This document shows positions 1 through 6,833 of a stretch of DNA of 6,865 bases, piece by piece. The notes under the pieces are model-generated. The model was given only the letters and a program-made list of their open reading frames with translations. It was not told the DNA's origin and ran no database searches. How positions within the stretch are numbered: the stretch's first letter is position 1; each line of letters starts with the position of its first letter. The stretch is from an uncultured Veillonella sp. (GTDB taxonomy: Bacteria; Bacillota; Negativicutes; Veillonellales; Veillonellaceae), in contig URZS01000058.1 in the NCBI GenBank assembly GCA_900552445.1, positions 1 through 6,865 on the forward strand, written 5' to 3'. Made by a program: the position numbers and the translations under genes.

Positions 1-279
1 TTGGAATAATTCATCTTGATATTGTTGGCTTAAGCAACCTGCTACAATAAGGCCCTTACAGCGACCATCTTCCTTATATTGAGCAACTTCAAGGATGGTA
101 TTAATAGACTCAGCCTTGGCTTTCTCAATAAAAGTGCAGGTATTAACAACGATAAGGTCTGCTTCGCTTAGGTCTTCAGTAATGGTATAGCCATTGTCTC
201 TCAACAAACCTAACATTACTTCAGTATCTACTAAATTTTTAGCACAACCTAGGCTAACATCCCCTAATTTCTTACCCAT
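1..279 (-). CDS. rimO: Ribosomal protein S12 methylthiotransferase RimO, N-terminal part (runs off left edge)
   Basis: RimO is a cytoplasmic radical SAM enzyme with two [4Fe-4S] clusters that adds a methylthio group to the conserved aspartate of ribosomal protein S12. Only the first 93 codons are present; the frame is open to the window edge. The visible part is the UPF0004 (methylthiotransferase N-terminal) domain. It has the family signature [13 protein letters not shown] and three cysteines at residues 12, 48 and 82, spaced as expected for ligands of the auxiliary cluster. The motif [14 protein letters not shown] around Cys48 is also typical. The radical SAM and TRAM domains lie outside the window. 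The ATG is preceded by AGAAAGG at 287-293, a good ribosome binding site. MiaB and MtaB are the alternatives in the same superfamily, but VSLGC.KNLVD near the extreme N-terminus favours RimO. Confidence 0.93.
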   Translation of the reverse strand, partial: MGKKLGDVSLGCAKNLVDTEVMLGLLRDNGYTITEDLSEADLIVVNTCTFIEKAKAESINTILEVAQYKEDGRCKGLIVAGCLSQQYQDELFQ

Positions 280-286
280 TCTATAT

Positions 287-293
287 CCTTTCT
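287..293 (-). promoter_or_regulatory. Ribosome binding site of rimO
   Basis: The minus strand reads AGAAAGG seven bases before the rimO ATG at 279. It is a normal purine-rich Shine-Dalgarno sequence and fixes the start codon. Confidence 0.7.
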
Positions 294-302
294 TCACTCG
301 AT

Positions 303-320
303 TCTATCTCTATCTCTATC
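303..320 (-). repeat. Hexanucleotide tandem repeat (GATAGA x3) in the rimO leader
   Basis: Three perfect tandem copies of GATAGA (TCTATC on the plus strand) are followed on the plus strand by a partial fourth. They lie in the 74-base gap between the stop of the binding-protein gene and the rimO start, about 10 bases upstream of the rimO ribosome binding site. Being outside coding sequence, a copy-number change would alter spacing but not a reading frame. Any regulatory effect is inference. Confidence 0.75.
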
Positions 321-325
321 TCTTT

Positions 326-339
326 TCCTATTTCTAGGA
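326..339 (-). other. Small hairpin with GAAA loop between the binding-protein gene and rimO
   Basis: The minus strand reads TCCTA-GAAA-TAGGA, a perfect 5-bp stem closed by a GNRA-type tetraloop, 14 bases after the stop codon of the binding-protein gene. It is followed by a purine-rich stretch, not a U-run, so it is not a standard intrinsic terminator. It could be a minor mRNA stability or processing element, or chance. Confidence 0.35.
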
Positions 340-353
340 TCCATTCAGCGGAC

Positions 354-1391
354 TTAGTCTTTACGGAATCGTACTTGACTAACCCAGTGATTTAACAATA
401 ACTTTTTACCTTCCGTAGTATAGCCGCCATTCACAGGCCATAGCACTAAATCTTGACCTATAGAATCCTTCGGCTCATCCATTTCAGGATTGGTGAACAT
501 ATAGGTAAAATTATTTTCTACCATATATTTCGCTGTTTTTGTCGATAACAACCAATTAATAAATTCAACACTATCTGCTTTATGCTTTGAGTTCTTTAAC
601 ACCGCAGCACCGGTCACATAGTAAGATGTGCCATCTTTAGGGTATATGAACTTAATTGGATACCCATGACGATTATACTGAGCTACATCAGATAAGTTAC
701 CAATCCCAATGTTTATCTCCCCTAATGCAGTTAAGCGTACTGGAGTAGACAGGAATTTAGCATGTTGTACTACGTGTGGTTTCAAGCTATGCAAATATTC
801 AAGAGCCTCTGGTTCTCCTTTGTACTCCACCATATTGTATAGCAAATTTGCCGCATTCTGAGACGCTACAAAGTCCGTCATAATAATAGACCAGTCGCCT
901 TGTTTTCCCAATGTCTCCCAAGTAGTAATATACTTGCCAATACCATTGTAGAAGGTATCATTCTGAACAAATACGATGGGATCATACCAAAGTCCAACCC
1001 AGTAACCATTAGGATCTTTAAATGTATCTCGCACTTCATCAATTCGTTCATTAACGATCGGTGCATATTTACCAGTATTAGCACCTACAACGAGATTATC
1101 CTCAGAGGTGAGTACTAAATCGCCAGATGTGTCAGCTACAGTTGACGCTGACCGTTGTGCCATTTGATCCTCTGTAAGAGGCATGATCGTAACCTTTACA
1201 TTTTGTTCCGCTTCATAACGATCAGCCAACATTGTAGTTAAATTATTTGGCAAGTCTGTATAGACTGTGATTTCACCGCGAACTGGCTCTTTAGCCTGTT
1301 CTAATTGTTCATGATGGTAAAAGTTCATGCCGTAGGTCAACATCCCTACTACAAAAAGGGCTAAAACGCCCGGAGCAATCCACCGTTTCAT
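354..1391 (-). CDS. ABC-type extracellular solute-binding protein (AfuA/FbpA-like, COG1840 type), substrate unknown
   Basis: This 345-residue protein looks like a periplasmic substrate-binding component of an ABC importer. Residues 1-22 form a KR-plus-hydrophobic signal or anchor segment. The mature part begins with GEITVYTDLPNNL (39-51), the first strand and loop typical of iron/2-aminoethylphosphonate/thiamine-type binding proteins. Other family-like stretches are FKDPNGYWVGLWYDP (124-138) and PKDGTSYYVTGAAVLKN followed by FINWLLSTKTAKYMVENN (251-294). I see no cysteine anywhere, so it is not a lipoprotein, and no clear AxA cleavage site, so it may stay anchored by its N-terminus. There is no obvious dityrosine pair at the usual FbpA iron-ligand position; the YY at 257-258 lies in a different context. 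No permease or ATPase gene accompanies it. Solute-binding fold is fairly secure; substrate is unknown. A 60-base gap separates it from ygiQ upstream. Confidence 0.87.
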   Translation of the reverse strand: MKRWIAPGVLALFVVGMLTYGMNFYHHEQLEQAKEPVRGEITVYTDLPNNLTTMLADRYEAEQNVKVTIMPLTEDQMAQRSASTVADTSGDLVLTSEDNLVVGANTGKYAPIVNERIDEVRDTFKDPNGYWVGLWYDPIVFVQNDTFYNGIGKYITTWETLGKQGDWSIIMTDFVASQNAANLLYNMVEYKGEPEALEYLHSLKPHVVQHAKFLSTPVRLTALGEINIGIGNLSDVAQYNRHGYPIKFIYPKDGTSYYVTGAAVLKNSKHKADSVEFINWLLSTKTAKYMVENNFTYMFTNPEMDEPKDSIGQDLVLWPVNGGYTTEGKKLLLNHWVSQVRFRKD

Positions 1392-1396
1392 ATATG

Positions 1397-1402
1397 CCTC
1401 CT
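1397..1402 (-). promoter_or_regulatory. Strong ribosome binding site of the solute-binding protein gene
   Basis: The minus strand has a full-consensus AGGAGG five bases before the ATG at 1391. It is the best Shine-Dalgarno sequence in the window, which suggests efficient translation independent of ygiQ. The 60-base gap holds no terminator-like hairpin and no clear promoter, so read-through from ygiQ is likely. Confidence 0.8.
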
Positions 1403-1451
1403 ATAAGACATAACGTATCCCCAACGAGACTAGTAAAACTAACCTCTATAA

Positions 1452-3503
1452 TTAACGACCACCACGGCTTGTATTAGGCGAATGACCTTTAGTCATACCA
1501 CTACGAGATGGTCTCCCCTTACTAACACTAGATTGACCATTAGAAGATCCTCGTGCATTAGATTTGCTATGCGACGTACGTCTTGAGCTGTCAGCTTTAG
1601 AGCGTGTATTCCCCCTACTACGCTGTTCACTAGGGTTGCGACCATTTCGGCGATCACTAGCTTGACTAGTACGAGCTCCATTAGATTGACTAGTACGATT
1701 ACTATTGCGACCAATTGGGCGTGGCGGAATTAAACATTCTGGACCAAAACCAATTAAGTCACGTCGATTAGCCTCTATGAGGGCCTCTTTAACAAGGTCA
1801 TAGTTTTCAATATTTTTAAACTGCATCAAAGCGCGTTGTTTTGCTTTATCTCGCCCCTTTTTAGCAACATATACAGGCTTTCCATCTAGTGGATTAATGC
1901 CTGTATAGTACATACAAGTAGACAGACTACCCGGTGTAGGAATAAAGTCTTGTACTTGTTCAGGGTACATATGGTGATCACGCAAAAACTCCGCTAATTC
2001 GATAGCATCCTCCAAGGCACAGCCTGGATGAGAGCTCATAAAGTATGGTACTAAATATTGCTTTTTACCAAGTTTTTTATTAGCCTCTTCAAACCAAGAT
2101 TTAAAGGTGAGGAACTCTTCCTTCCCAGCCTTGCCCATCATGTTGGTTACACGTTTAGACACATGTTCAGGAGCTACTTTTAACTGACCACTGACGTGAA
2201 ACTCACAGAGCTCTCGTACGAAGTCTTTATTGTTATCCGCCAGCACATAGTCATAGCGCAAGCCAGAACGAACAAATACCTTTTTTACCCCTTTTAACTT
2301 GCGCAACTTACGAAGTAAAGCAATGTAATCATCATGATTTGTATTCAAGTTCTCACAAGGCTCAGGTGCCGCACAAGTACGACCTTTACAAGCACCATAT
2401 ACAGCTTGCTTATCACAGGCTAAATGACGGAAATTCGCTGTAGGCCCCCCTACATCGTGAATATACCCTTTAAAGTTATCCATATTAATCATCGTCTGAG
2501 CTTCGTCAATCAATGACTCATGACTGCGATTTTGGATAATACGACCTTGGTGATTTGTAATGGCACAGAATGAACAACTGCCAAAACAACCACGTTGGCT
2601 AACAAGGCTAAATTGTACTTCACTCAATGCAGGTACGCCACCTTTGTCATCGTATTTAGGATGCCACTTGCGGGTATACGGCAAGTTATATACGCCATCC
2701 ATTTCCTCCTGTGTCAAAGGCAATGCAGGCGTATTTTGGATAACATATCTATCCCCGTGTTTTTGTACTACTATGCGGCCATAGAATGGATCTTGTTCAT
2801 CATATTGGATGCGAAACGCATCGGCAAAGTCCATTTTGTCAGCCTTAATAGCTTCATAAGATGGACACTCCACATAATCAATGGTAGGAATTTCCTTGGC
2901 CATGTAGCAAATGCCGCGTATAGATGGTAAGGATTCTTTAAATCTGCCTTGGTCTAACGCATCAGCTAGTTCAACGATTTGTAGTTCACCCATACCGTAA
3001 ACGAGTACATCCGCCTTAGAATCGACTAAGATGGAGCGACGCACTGTATCTGACCAGTAGTCATAATGACCAAAGCGGCGTAAGGACGCCTCTATGCCCC
3101 CAATAATGAGAGGCACATCACTATAAGCCTCCTTCATGCGGTTTGCATATACCAAGGTAGCACGATCTGGACGATGACCAGCTTCACCGCCTGGAGAGTA
3201 ATCATCTTGACGGCGAATTTTCTTTGCCGCCGTAAATTTATTGAGCATTGAGTCTAAATTCCCTGCCGTAACAAGGGATGCTAGACGCGGTTTACCTAGT
3301 TTTTTGAAAGCCTCTACATCATTCCAATCTGGTTGATCTATAATGCCTACACGATAGCCTTTGGACTCTAGGTATCTGCCGATAACCGCAGGAGCAAAGG
3401 ACGGATGATCCACATAGGCGTCCCCACTGATGAGAACGAAATCTAATTCGGCCCAACCTCGTTCCTTCATATCCGAAGGTTCTGTTACTAAAAATCTATC
3501 CAT
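1452..3503 (-). CDS. ygiQ: YgiQ-family radical SAM protein
   Basis: This 683-residue protein (from the ATG) belongs to the YgiQ family (UPF0313), cytoplasmic radical SAM enzymes whose reaction is not established. Family hallmarks are SGDAYVDHPSF near residue 26, IIGGIEASLRRFGHYDYWSD at about 133-152, and the radical SAM motif CFGSCSFC with Cys306, 310 and 313. A second cluster, Cys363-x8-Cys372-x4-Cys377-x5-Cys383, matches E. coli YgiQ as I recall it. LKVAPEH and YLVPYFMSSHPG follow, then the C-terminal DUF3362-type region. The last 85 or so residues are basic and low-complexity. An in-frame TTG at 3539 would add 12 residues, but it lacks a Shine-Dalgarno sequence. The ATG gives the family-like opening MDRFL, with AGAAAGG 14 bases upstream (a long spacing), so the start is not certain. 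The gene follows the HTH gene almost directly, implying co-transcription and probable coupling. Confidence 0.93.
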   Translation of the reverse strand: MDRFLVTEPSDMKERGWAELDFVLISGDAYVDHPSFAPAVIGRYLESKGYRVGIIDQPDWNDVEAFKKLGKPRLASLVTAGNLDSMLNKFTAAKKIRRQDDYSPGGEAGHRPDRATLVYANRMKEAYSDVPLIIGGIEASLRRFGHYDYWSDTVRRSILVDSKADVLVYGMGELQIVELADALDQGRFKESLPSIRGICYMAKEIPTIDYVECPSYEAIKADKMDFADAFRIQYDEQDPFYGRIVVQKHGDRYVIQNTPALPLTQEEMDGVYNLPYTRKWHPKYDDKGGVPALSEVQFSLVSQRGCFGSCSFCAITNHQGRIIQNRSHESLIDEAQTMINMDNFKGYIHDVGGPTANFRHLACDKQAVYGACKGRTCAAPEPCENLNTNHDDYIALLRKLRKLKGVKKVFVRSGLRYDYVLADNNKDFVRELCEFHVSGQLKVAPEHVSKRVTNMMGKAGKEEFLTFKSWFEEANKKLGKKQYLVPYFMSSHPGCALEDAIELAEFLRDHHMYPEQVQDFIPTPGSLSTCMYYTGINPLDGKPVYVAKKGRDKAKQRALMQFKNIENYDLVKEALIEANRRDLIGFGPECLIPPRPIGRNSNRTSQSNGARTSQASDRRNGRNPSEQRSRGNTRSKADSSRRTSHSKSNARGSSNGQSSVSKGRPSRSGMTKGHSPNTSRGGR
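1662..1698 (-). repeat. 13-bp direct repeat, 24-bp period, in the ygiQ tail
   Basis: The plus-strand sequence TTGACTAGTACGA occurs at 1662-1674 and again at 1686-1698, exactly 24 bases (8 codons) apart. Both copies encode RTSQ inside the Ser/Arg/Asn-rich C-terminal tail of YgiQ. The in-frame period suggests tail growth by local duplication. Confidence 0.75.
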
Positions 3504-3542
3504 TGATTGTGTAAATGCCTTTCTATCATTCCTAATCAACTA

Positions 3543-3995
3543 TTAGAAAAGGAATAACCATAGTAAAAATACTGCCATACAGAATAAAATAATACCTAAA
3601 ATAATGCGTTCTTGTACAATAGAACGTTGACGTTTTCGTTGCCGCGTTTCTAAGGACATACGTTTCTTAGAGGTTTGGTATTCAACGAATTCGCTTTGCA
3701 CCAAATTAGGAGTGGCTTGAGCTTTCTGTCTCGTCACAGAGCGCAAAGAAAAGGTATCAATATCCCCTACTTGGCTTTGATAGGCTTTCACCAAACGATC
3801 TCCATCGAGATCTAAGTAATTGCCATAATTACGAATAAAGCCTTTTACGTAGACCTGTCCAGGAATGATGTCATAGTTGCCATCTTCGATAGCCTCTAAA
3901 TAGGTTGTTTTGATATGTAGCACTTGCTCCACATCTTTAAAGGTTAGATTACGTCTTACCCGTTCACGTCGTAATTCTTCGCCTAATTCAGCCAT
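3543..3995 (-). CDS. Short RodZ-like helix-turn-helix membrane protein
   Basis: This 150-residue protein opens with MAELGEELRRERVRRNLTFKDV and continues through HIKTTYLEAIEDGNY, PGQVYVKGFIRNYGNYLDLD to about residue 72. That is the HTH_25/Xre-like cytoplasmic domain of RodZ, which in rod-shaped bacteria binds MreB and helps organise cell-wall synthesis. A polar linker (75-108) leads into a very basic stretch (KKR at 110-112, RQRKRQR at 118-124), then a single transmembrane helix at 131-150 that ends the protein. Basic residues before the helix predict a cytoplasmic N-terminus. The extracytoplasmic domain of full-length RodZ (about 300 residues or more in E. coli and B. subtilis) is absent. 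The gene ends in tandem stops TAA TAG with no sign of a frameshifted remainder downstream. The ATG has AAAGG seven bases upstream (4003-4007). It starts 42 bases after ftsK. Morphogenesis is inferred; a transcription-factor role cannot be excluded. Confidence 0.88.
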   Translation of the reverse strand: MAELGEELRRERVRRNLTFKDVEQVLHIKTTYLEAIEDGNYDIIPGQVYVKGFIRNYGNYLDLDGDRLVKAYQSQVGDIDTFSLRSVTRQKAQATPNLVQSEFVEYQTSKKRMSLETRQRKRQRSIVQERIILGIILFCMAVFLLWLFLF

Positions 3996-4000
3996 TTTCG

Positions 4001-4008
4001 TTCCTTTC
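4001..4008 (-). promoter_or_regulatory. Ribosome binding site of the RodZ-like gene
   Basis: The minus strand reads GAAAGGAA with its AAAGG core seven bases before the ATG at 3995. It lies in the 42-base ftsK to HTH gap, which holds no terminator-like structure. Confidence 0.65.
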
Positions 4009-4037
4009 TAAATCTACGTAATATCATAATCATTCAA

Positions 4038-6782
4038 TTATTGTTCATCATTGGAATCAGAGAAATATCTAGCTTTCGCTTGTTCAGGGCTCATCAAAAT
4101 TTCTCGAGCCTTACTGCCCATGCTAGGACCAACGATTTTAAGATCTTCCATTGTATCTACAAGGCGTGCTGCACGGGTATAACCGATGCGGAAGCGACGC
4201 TGTAACATCGATACAGAGGCTTGACCGGATTCCATAACAAGATTTACCGCCCGTTCTAACAGTTCGTCACGATATACATCATTGTCCTCAGCAGACTCTT
4301 TTTCAGCTTCCTTTTCCGCCTCTTGAGTTACCGTATCATCATACTCTGGTTCACGTTGAGCTTTTACAAATTCTACAAGTTTTTCTACCTCATTATCAGA
4401 GATAAATGCACCTTGTACACGAATTGGTTTATTCGCCCCAATTGGAGCAAACAACATATCACCTTTACCTAGCAATTTCTCAGCCCCCGCCATATCGAGG
4501 ATAGTACGGGAGTCAATTTGAGAGCCTACAGCAAAGGAAATACGGCTTGGTACATTGGCTTTAATAGAGCCAGTAATAACATTTACAGATGGGCGTTGTG
4601 TGGCAAGTACCATGTGGATACCTGCAGCACGCGCCATTTGTGCCAAACGACTAATGGATTCTTCAATGTCATCTGGAGCAGTCATCATAAGGTCTGCTAA
4701 CTCGTCGATAATCAGTACGATCAACGGCATAGCCGCCTTAGGGTGTGCTTCGTTATAACTCTTAATATCCCGTTTACCAGACGCGGCAAAGGCTTTATAT
4801 CGAGCCTCCATTTCACGAACGGCCCAACGCAATACAGCTGCAGCTTTTTTCATATCTGTTACAACTGGGGCCATCAAATGAGGAATGCCGTTATAAATAG
4901 ATAATTCAACCATCTTAGGATCGATTAATAAAAGCTTAACCTCTTCTGGTTTACGACTAAAGAGAATACTGGAAATCAACGTATTTACACATACAGATTT
5001 ACCAGAACCAGTCGTACCTGCTACGAGCAAGTGAGGCATCTTCGCAAGGTCCGTAATCACAGGCTTCCCTGCAATATCCTTACCAAGACCTACAGGAATA
5101 CCACCTCGAGCATCCTTAAAGTCGCTACAATCTAGAACATCACGCAAATGAACGGCTTCAGTTGTCTTATTAGGTACCTCGATACCGATAGCAGATTTAC
5201 CTGGGATTGGAGCCTCCATACGAATATGTTGCGCGGCTAAATTAAGAGCAATATCATCTGTTAAATTAACGATACGGCTAACCTTCACCCCAGGAGCCGG
5301 CTCGATTTCATAACGTGTAACAGTCGGGCCTTGTGTAGCATTTACAACCTTAGCAGTAATGCCAAAGTTACTCAATACATTCTCAAGCATCATCGCATTG
5401 TGAGCTACTTCTTCCCCATTATTTTGACTACCCTTCCCTTTCGCCAAAATATCAAGGCTTGGGAAATGGTAAGGTCTATCGTAAGTACGATGGATTTGAC
5501 CATCTTTAGATACTGCTACTTGAGCCGTATCCTCTGTGGTGCTAATAATAGATGGCACTTGTAAGCCCATGCCTGCCATTCCAGCACCGGCACTGACAGA
5601 ACTAGCGGCAGCCCCCGTGCCTGGCACGGCAGACACAATAGCCCCGTGATTAGTCTCCAATGGGCCCATCGTTGTATTTTGATAGGAAAATTCAGGTTCT
5701 TCCTCTTCAGTATTTCTTACTGCTTCAGACTCATCAGTATAACCTTCATCTGGCGTATATGTATAATCCTCATCTGGAACATACACATAATCATCACCAG
5801 TAGATCTATGCGTATCAGAGAATTGATCAAAATCATCAGCATCATAAGTCTTAGCATCGCCAGATGATTCAGAAATAGTAGCCAATTGCTCAGCTGCACG
5901 ATTACGTGCTTCTAATTCAGCTAATTCCTTCCAAGATGTAGGAGGTTTTGGCGGTTCTACAGTTGTAACTGTATCTACGATAGGTTCCACATCTACAGAA
6001 GTGTCGGTCCCAAAGCTATCTCTATCGGTAGTAATACCACGTTTTTCTAAGCTATCTAATGCTTGATCTGCAGCATCTTCAAAGCGTGTATCTTTTTCCC
6101 TGTTATAGGCTTTACGCTGTTCCGCTGCTTCTTTGCGTTGCTCATTCCAGTCCTCAAAGACCTCTTTCGCAACGGCTACCTTCTCAGCAGCTACCTCTTT
6201 TGCTACATCTAAACCTACTTGGGTTTTATCTGCTGCCTTTTGTAAGCCACTGCGCAAGGATAATCTAGTAATGAGAAGACCAAAGGCTAACAACAAGAAC
6301 ACATCGAGAATAATAGCACCTAAATTACCTAATAAAGTGCGCATAAATGTTGCAATAGCACCACCTACAACACCACCTTGATTAGCTAGTTGTGTAGTAA
6401 TGAGTTCCTGCCCCTCAGGAACACGCCACAATGGAACAAGAGCTAACAAGAATAGGAAAAACAAGGTCATTACTACGCCTCGTTTTGTAAAGGAAATAAA
6501 TGTGCCCTTATATAATAATCGCCAACCTACCCAGAAAACGCATAAACAAGGAATAATGCCACCTAGACCGAAGCCATAGCGGAATATACCTGTTAAAATT
6601 TGACCAACAAGGCCTAGCTCAAAGCCAAAGAAACCGAGCAAAGAGATCACTGCAAAGGCAATGACAATAAGGCCTTTAACTTCGCTGCGCAAAGAAAAGC
6701 CTTGAGACTTTGATTGCTGTTTTGTACTAGTTCGCTTGCGGCGTGTGTTGCGTTTTTTGGTGGAAGTGTTTTCTTCTGCCAT
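4038..6782 (-). CDS. ftsK: DNA translocase FtsK/SpoIIIE
   Basis: FtsK is a septum-anchored hexameric ATPase that pumps chromosomal DNA out of the closing division site. From the ATG the protein is 914 residues. It has a basic N-terminus, about four transmembrane segments (roughly 36-60, 66-90, 103-119, 154-172), a charged helical stretch (about 185-230) and an acidic linker to about 430. The motor domain follows, with Walker A GTTGSGKS at 589-596, LLLIDPKMVELS near 617-628, Walker B LIVLIIDELAD ending at about 697, and ATQRPSVNVITGSIKANVPSRI at about 727-748. After a Glu/Lys-rich spacer comes the gamma winged helix (about 836-901) with QRRFRIGYTRAARLVDTME, which reads polar DNA motifs. A TTG at 6794 would add four residues, but AAGGGG (6796-6801) is then only one base away. 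From the ATG it is 13 bases, long but workable, and MAEENTS is a natural start. All catalytic motifs are intact. Confidence 0.96.
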   Translation of the reverse strand: MAEENTSTKKRNTRRKRTSTKQQSKSQGFSLRSEVKGLIVIAFAVISLLGFFGFELGLVGQILTGIFRYGFGLGGIIPCLCVFWVGWRLLYKGTFISFTKRGVVMTLFFLFLLALVPLWRVPEGQELITTQLANQGGVVGGAIATFMRTLLGNLGAIILDVFLLLAFGLLITRLSLRSGLQKAADKTQVGLDVAKEVAAEKVAVAKEVFEDWNEQRKEAAEQRKAYNREKDTRFEDAADQALDSLEKRGITTDRDSFGTDTSVDVEPIVDTVTTVEPPKPPTSWKELAELEARNRAAEQLATISESSGDAKTYDADDFDQFSDTHRSTGDDYVYVPDEDYTYTPDEGYTDESEAVRNTEEEEPEFSYQNTTMGPLETNHGAIVSAVPGTGAAASSVSAGAGMAGMGLQVPSIISTTEDTAQVAVSKDGQIHRTYDRPYHFPSLDILAKGKGSQNNGEEVAHNAMMLENVLSNFGITAKVVNATQGPTVTRYEIEPAPGVKVSRIVNLTDDIALNLAAQHIRMEAPIPGKSAIGIEVPNKTTEAVHLRDVLDCSDFKDARGGIPVGLGKDIAGKPVITDLAKMPHLLVAGTTGSGKSVCVNTLISSILFSRKPEEVKLLLIDPKMVELSIYNGIPHLMAPVVTDMKKAAAVLRWAVREMEARYKAFAASGKRDIKSYNEAHPKAAMPLIVLIIDELADLMMTAPDDIEESISRLAQMARAAGIHMVLATQRPSVNVITGSIKANVPSRISFAVGSQIDSRTILDMAGAEKLLGKGDMLFAPIGANKPIRVQGAFISDNEVEKLVEFVKAQREPEYDDTVTQEAEKEAEKESAEDNDVYRDELLERAVNLVMESGQASVSMLQRRFRIGYTRAARLVDTMEDLKIVGPSMGSKAREILMSPEQAKARYFSDSNDEQ
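5736..5783 (-). repeat. Two-copy 24-bp tandem repeat in the ftsK linker
   Basis: Two adjacent 24-base units encode YVPDEDYT and YTPDEGYT, identical at 6 of 8 residues and 18 of 24 bases. They sit in the acidic, tyrosine-containing linker between the membrane domain and the motor. This is consistent with local duplication in an unconstrained linker. Confidence 0.7.
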
Positions 6783-6795
6783 AAATCTATACAAA

Positions 6796-6801
6796 CCCCT
6801 T
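6796..6801 (-). promoter_or_regulatory. Probable ribosome binding site of ftsK
   Basis: AAGGGG on the minus strand is the only Shine-Dalgarno-like sequence before ftsK. It is 13 bases from the ATG at 6782 and one base from the alternative TTG at 6794, so it favours the ATG, though at a long spacing. Confidence 0.5.
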
Positions 6802-6833
6802 ACTTATATAACATTACAGTAAATTAACTTATC

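Noticed and set aside
326..339. Intrinsic terminator between the binding-protein gene and rimO
   Set aside because: The stem is only 5 bp and no T-run follows on either strand, so I call it a hairpin only.
1392..1451. Separate promoter for the solute-binding protein gene
   Set aside because: The 60-base gap has TTGGGG and AT-rich words on the minus strand, but no -35/-10 pair at acceptable spacing.
1493..1714. 73-residue minus-strand open frame within the ygiQ tail
   Set aside because: It is the same-strand alternate frame of the low-complexity tail, with a valine/leucine-rich translation caused by AGT/GGT-rich codons; no ribosome binding site supports it.
2595..2930. 111-residue plus-strand open frame opposite ygiQ
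   Set aside because: It lies wholly antisense to well-conserved YgiQ coding sequence, including the radical SAM region, and its translation shows no recognisable domain.
5646..5899. Open frames on both strands over the ftsK linker
   Set aside because: Isoleucine-, methionine- and serine-rich translations are out-of-frame readings of the repetitive acidic linker, not genes.
6059..6381. Plus-strand open frames opposite the N-terminal part of ftsK
   Set aside because: They overlap each other in different frames, have low-complexity translations created by the Ala/Glu/Lys-rich helix on the other strand, and lack a supporting start context.
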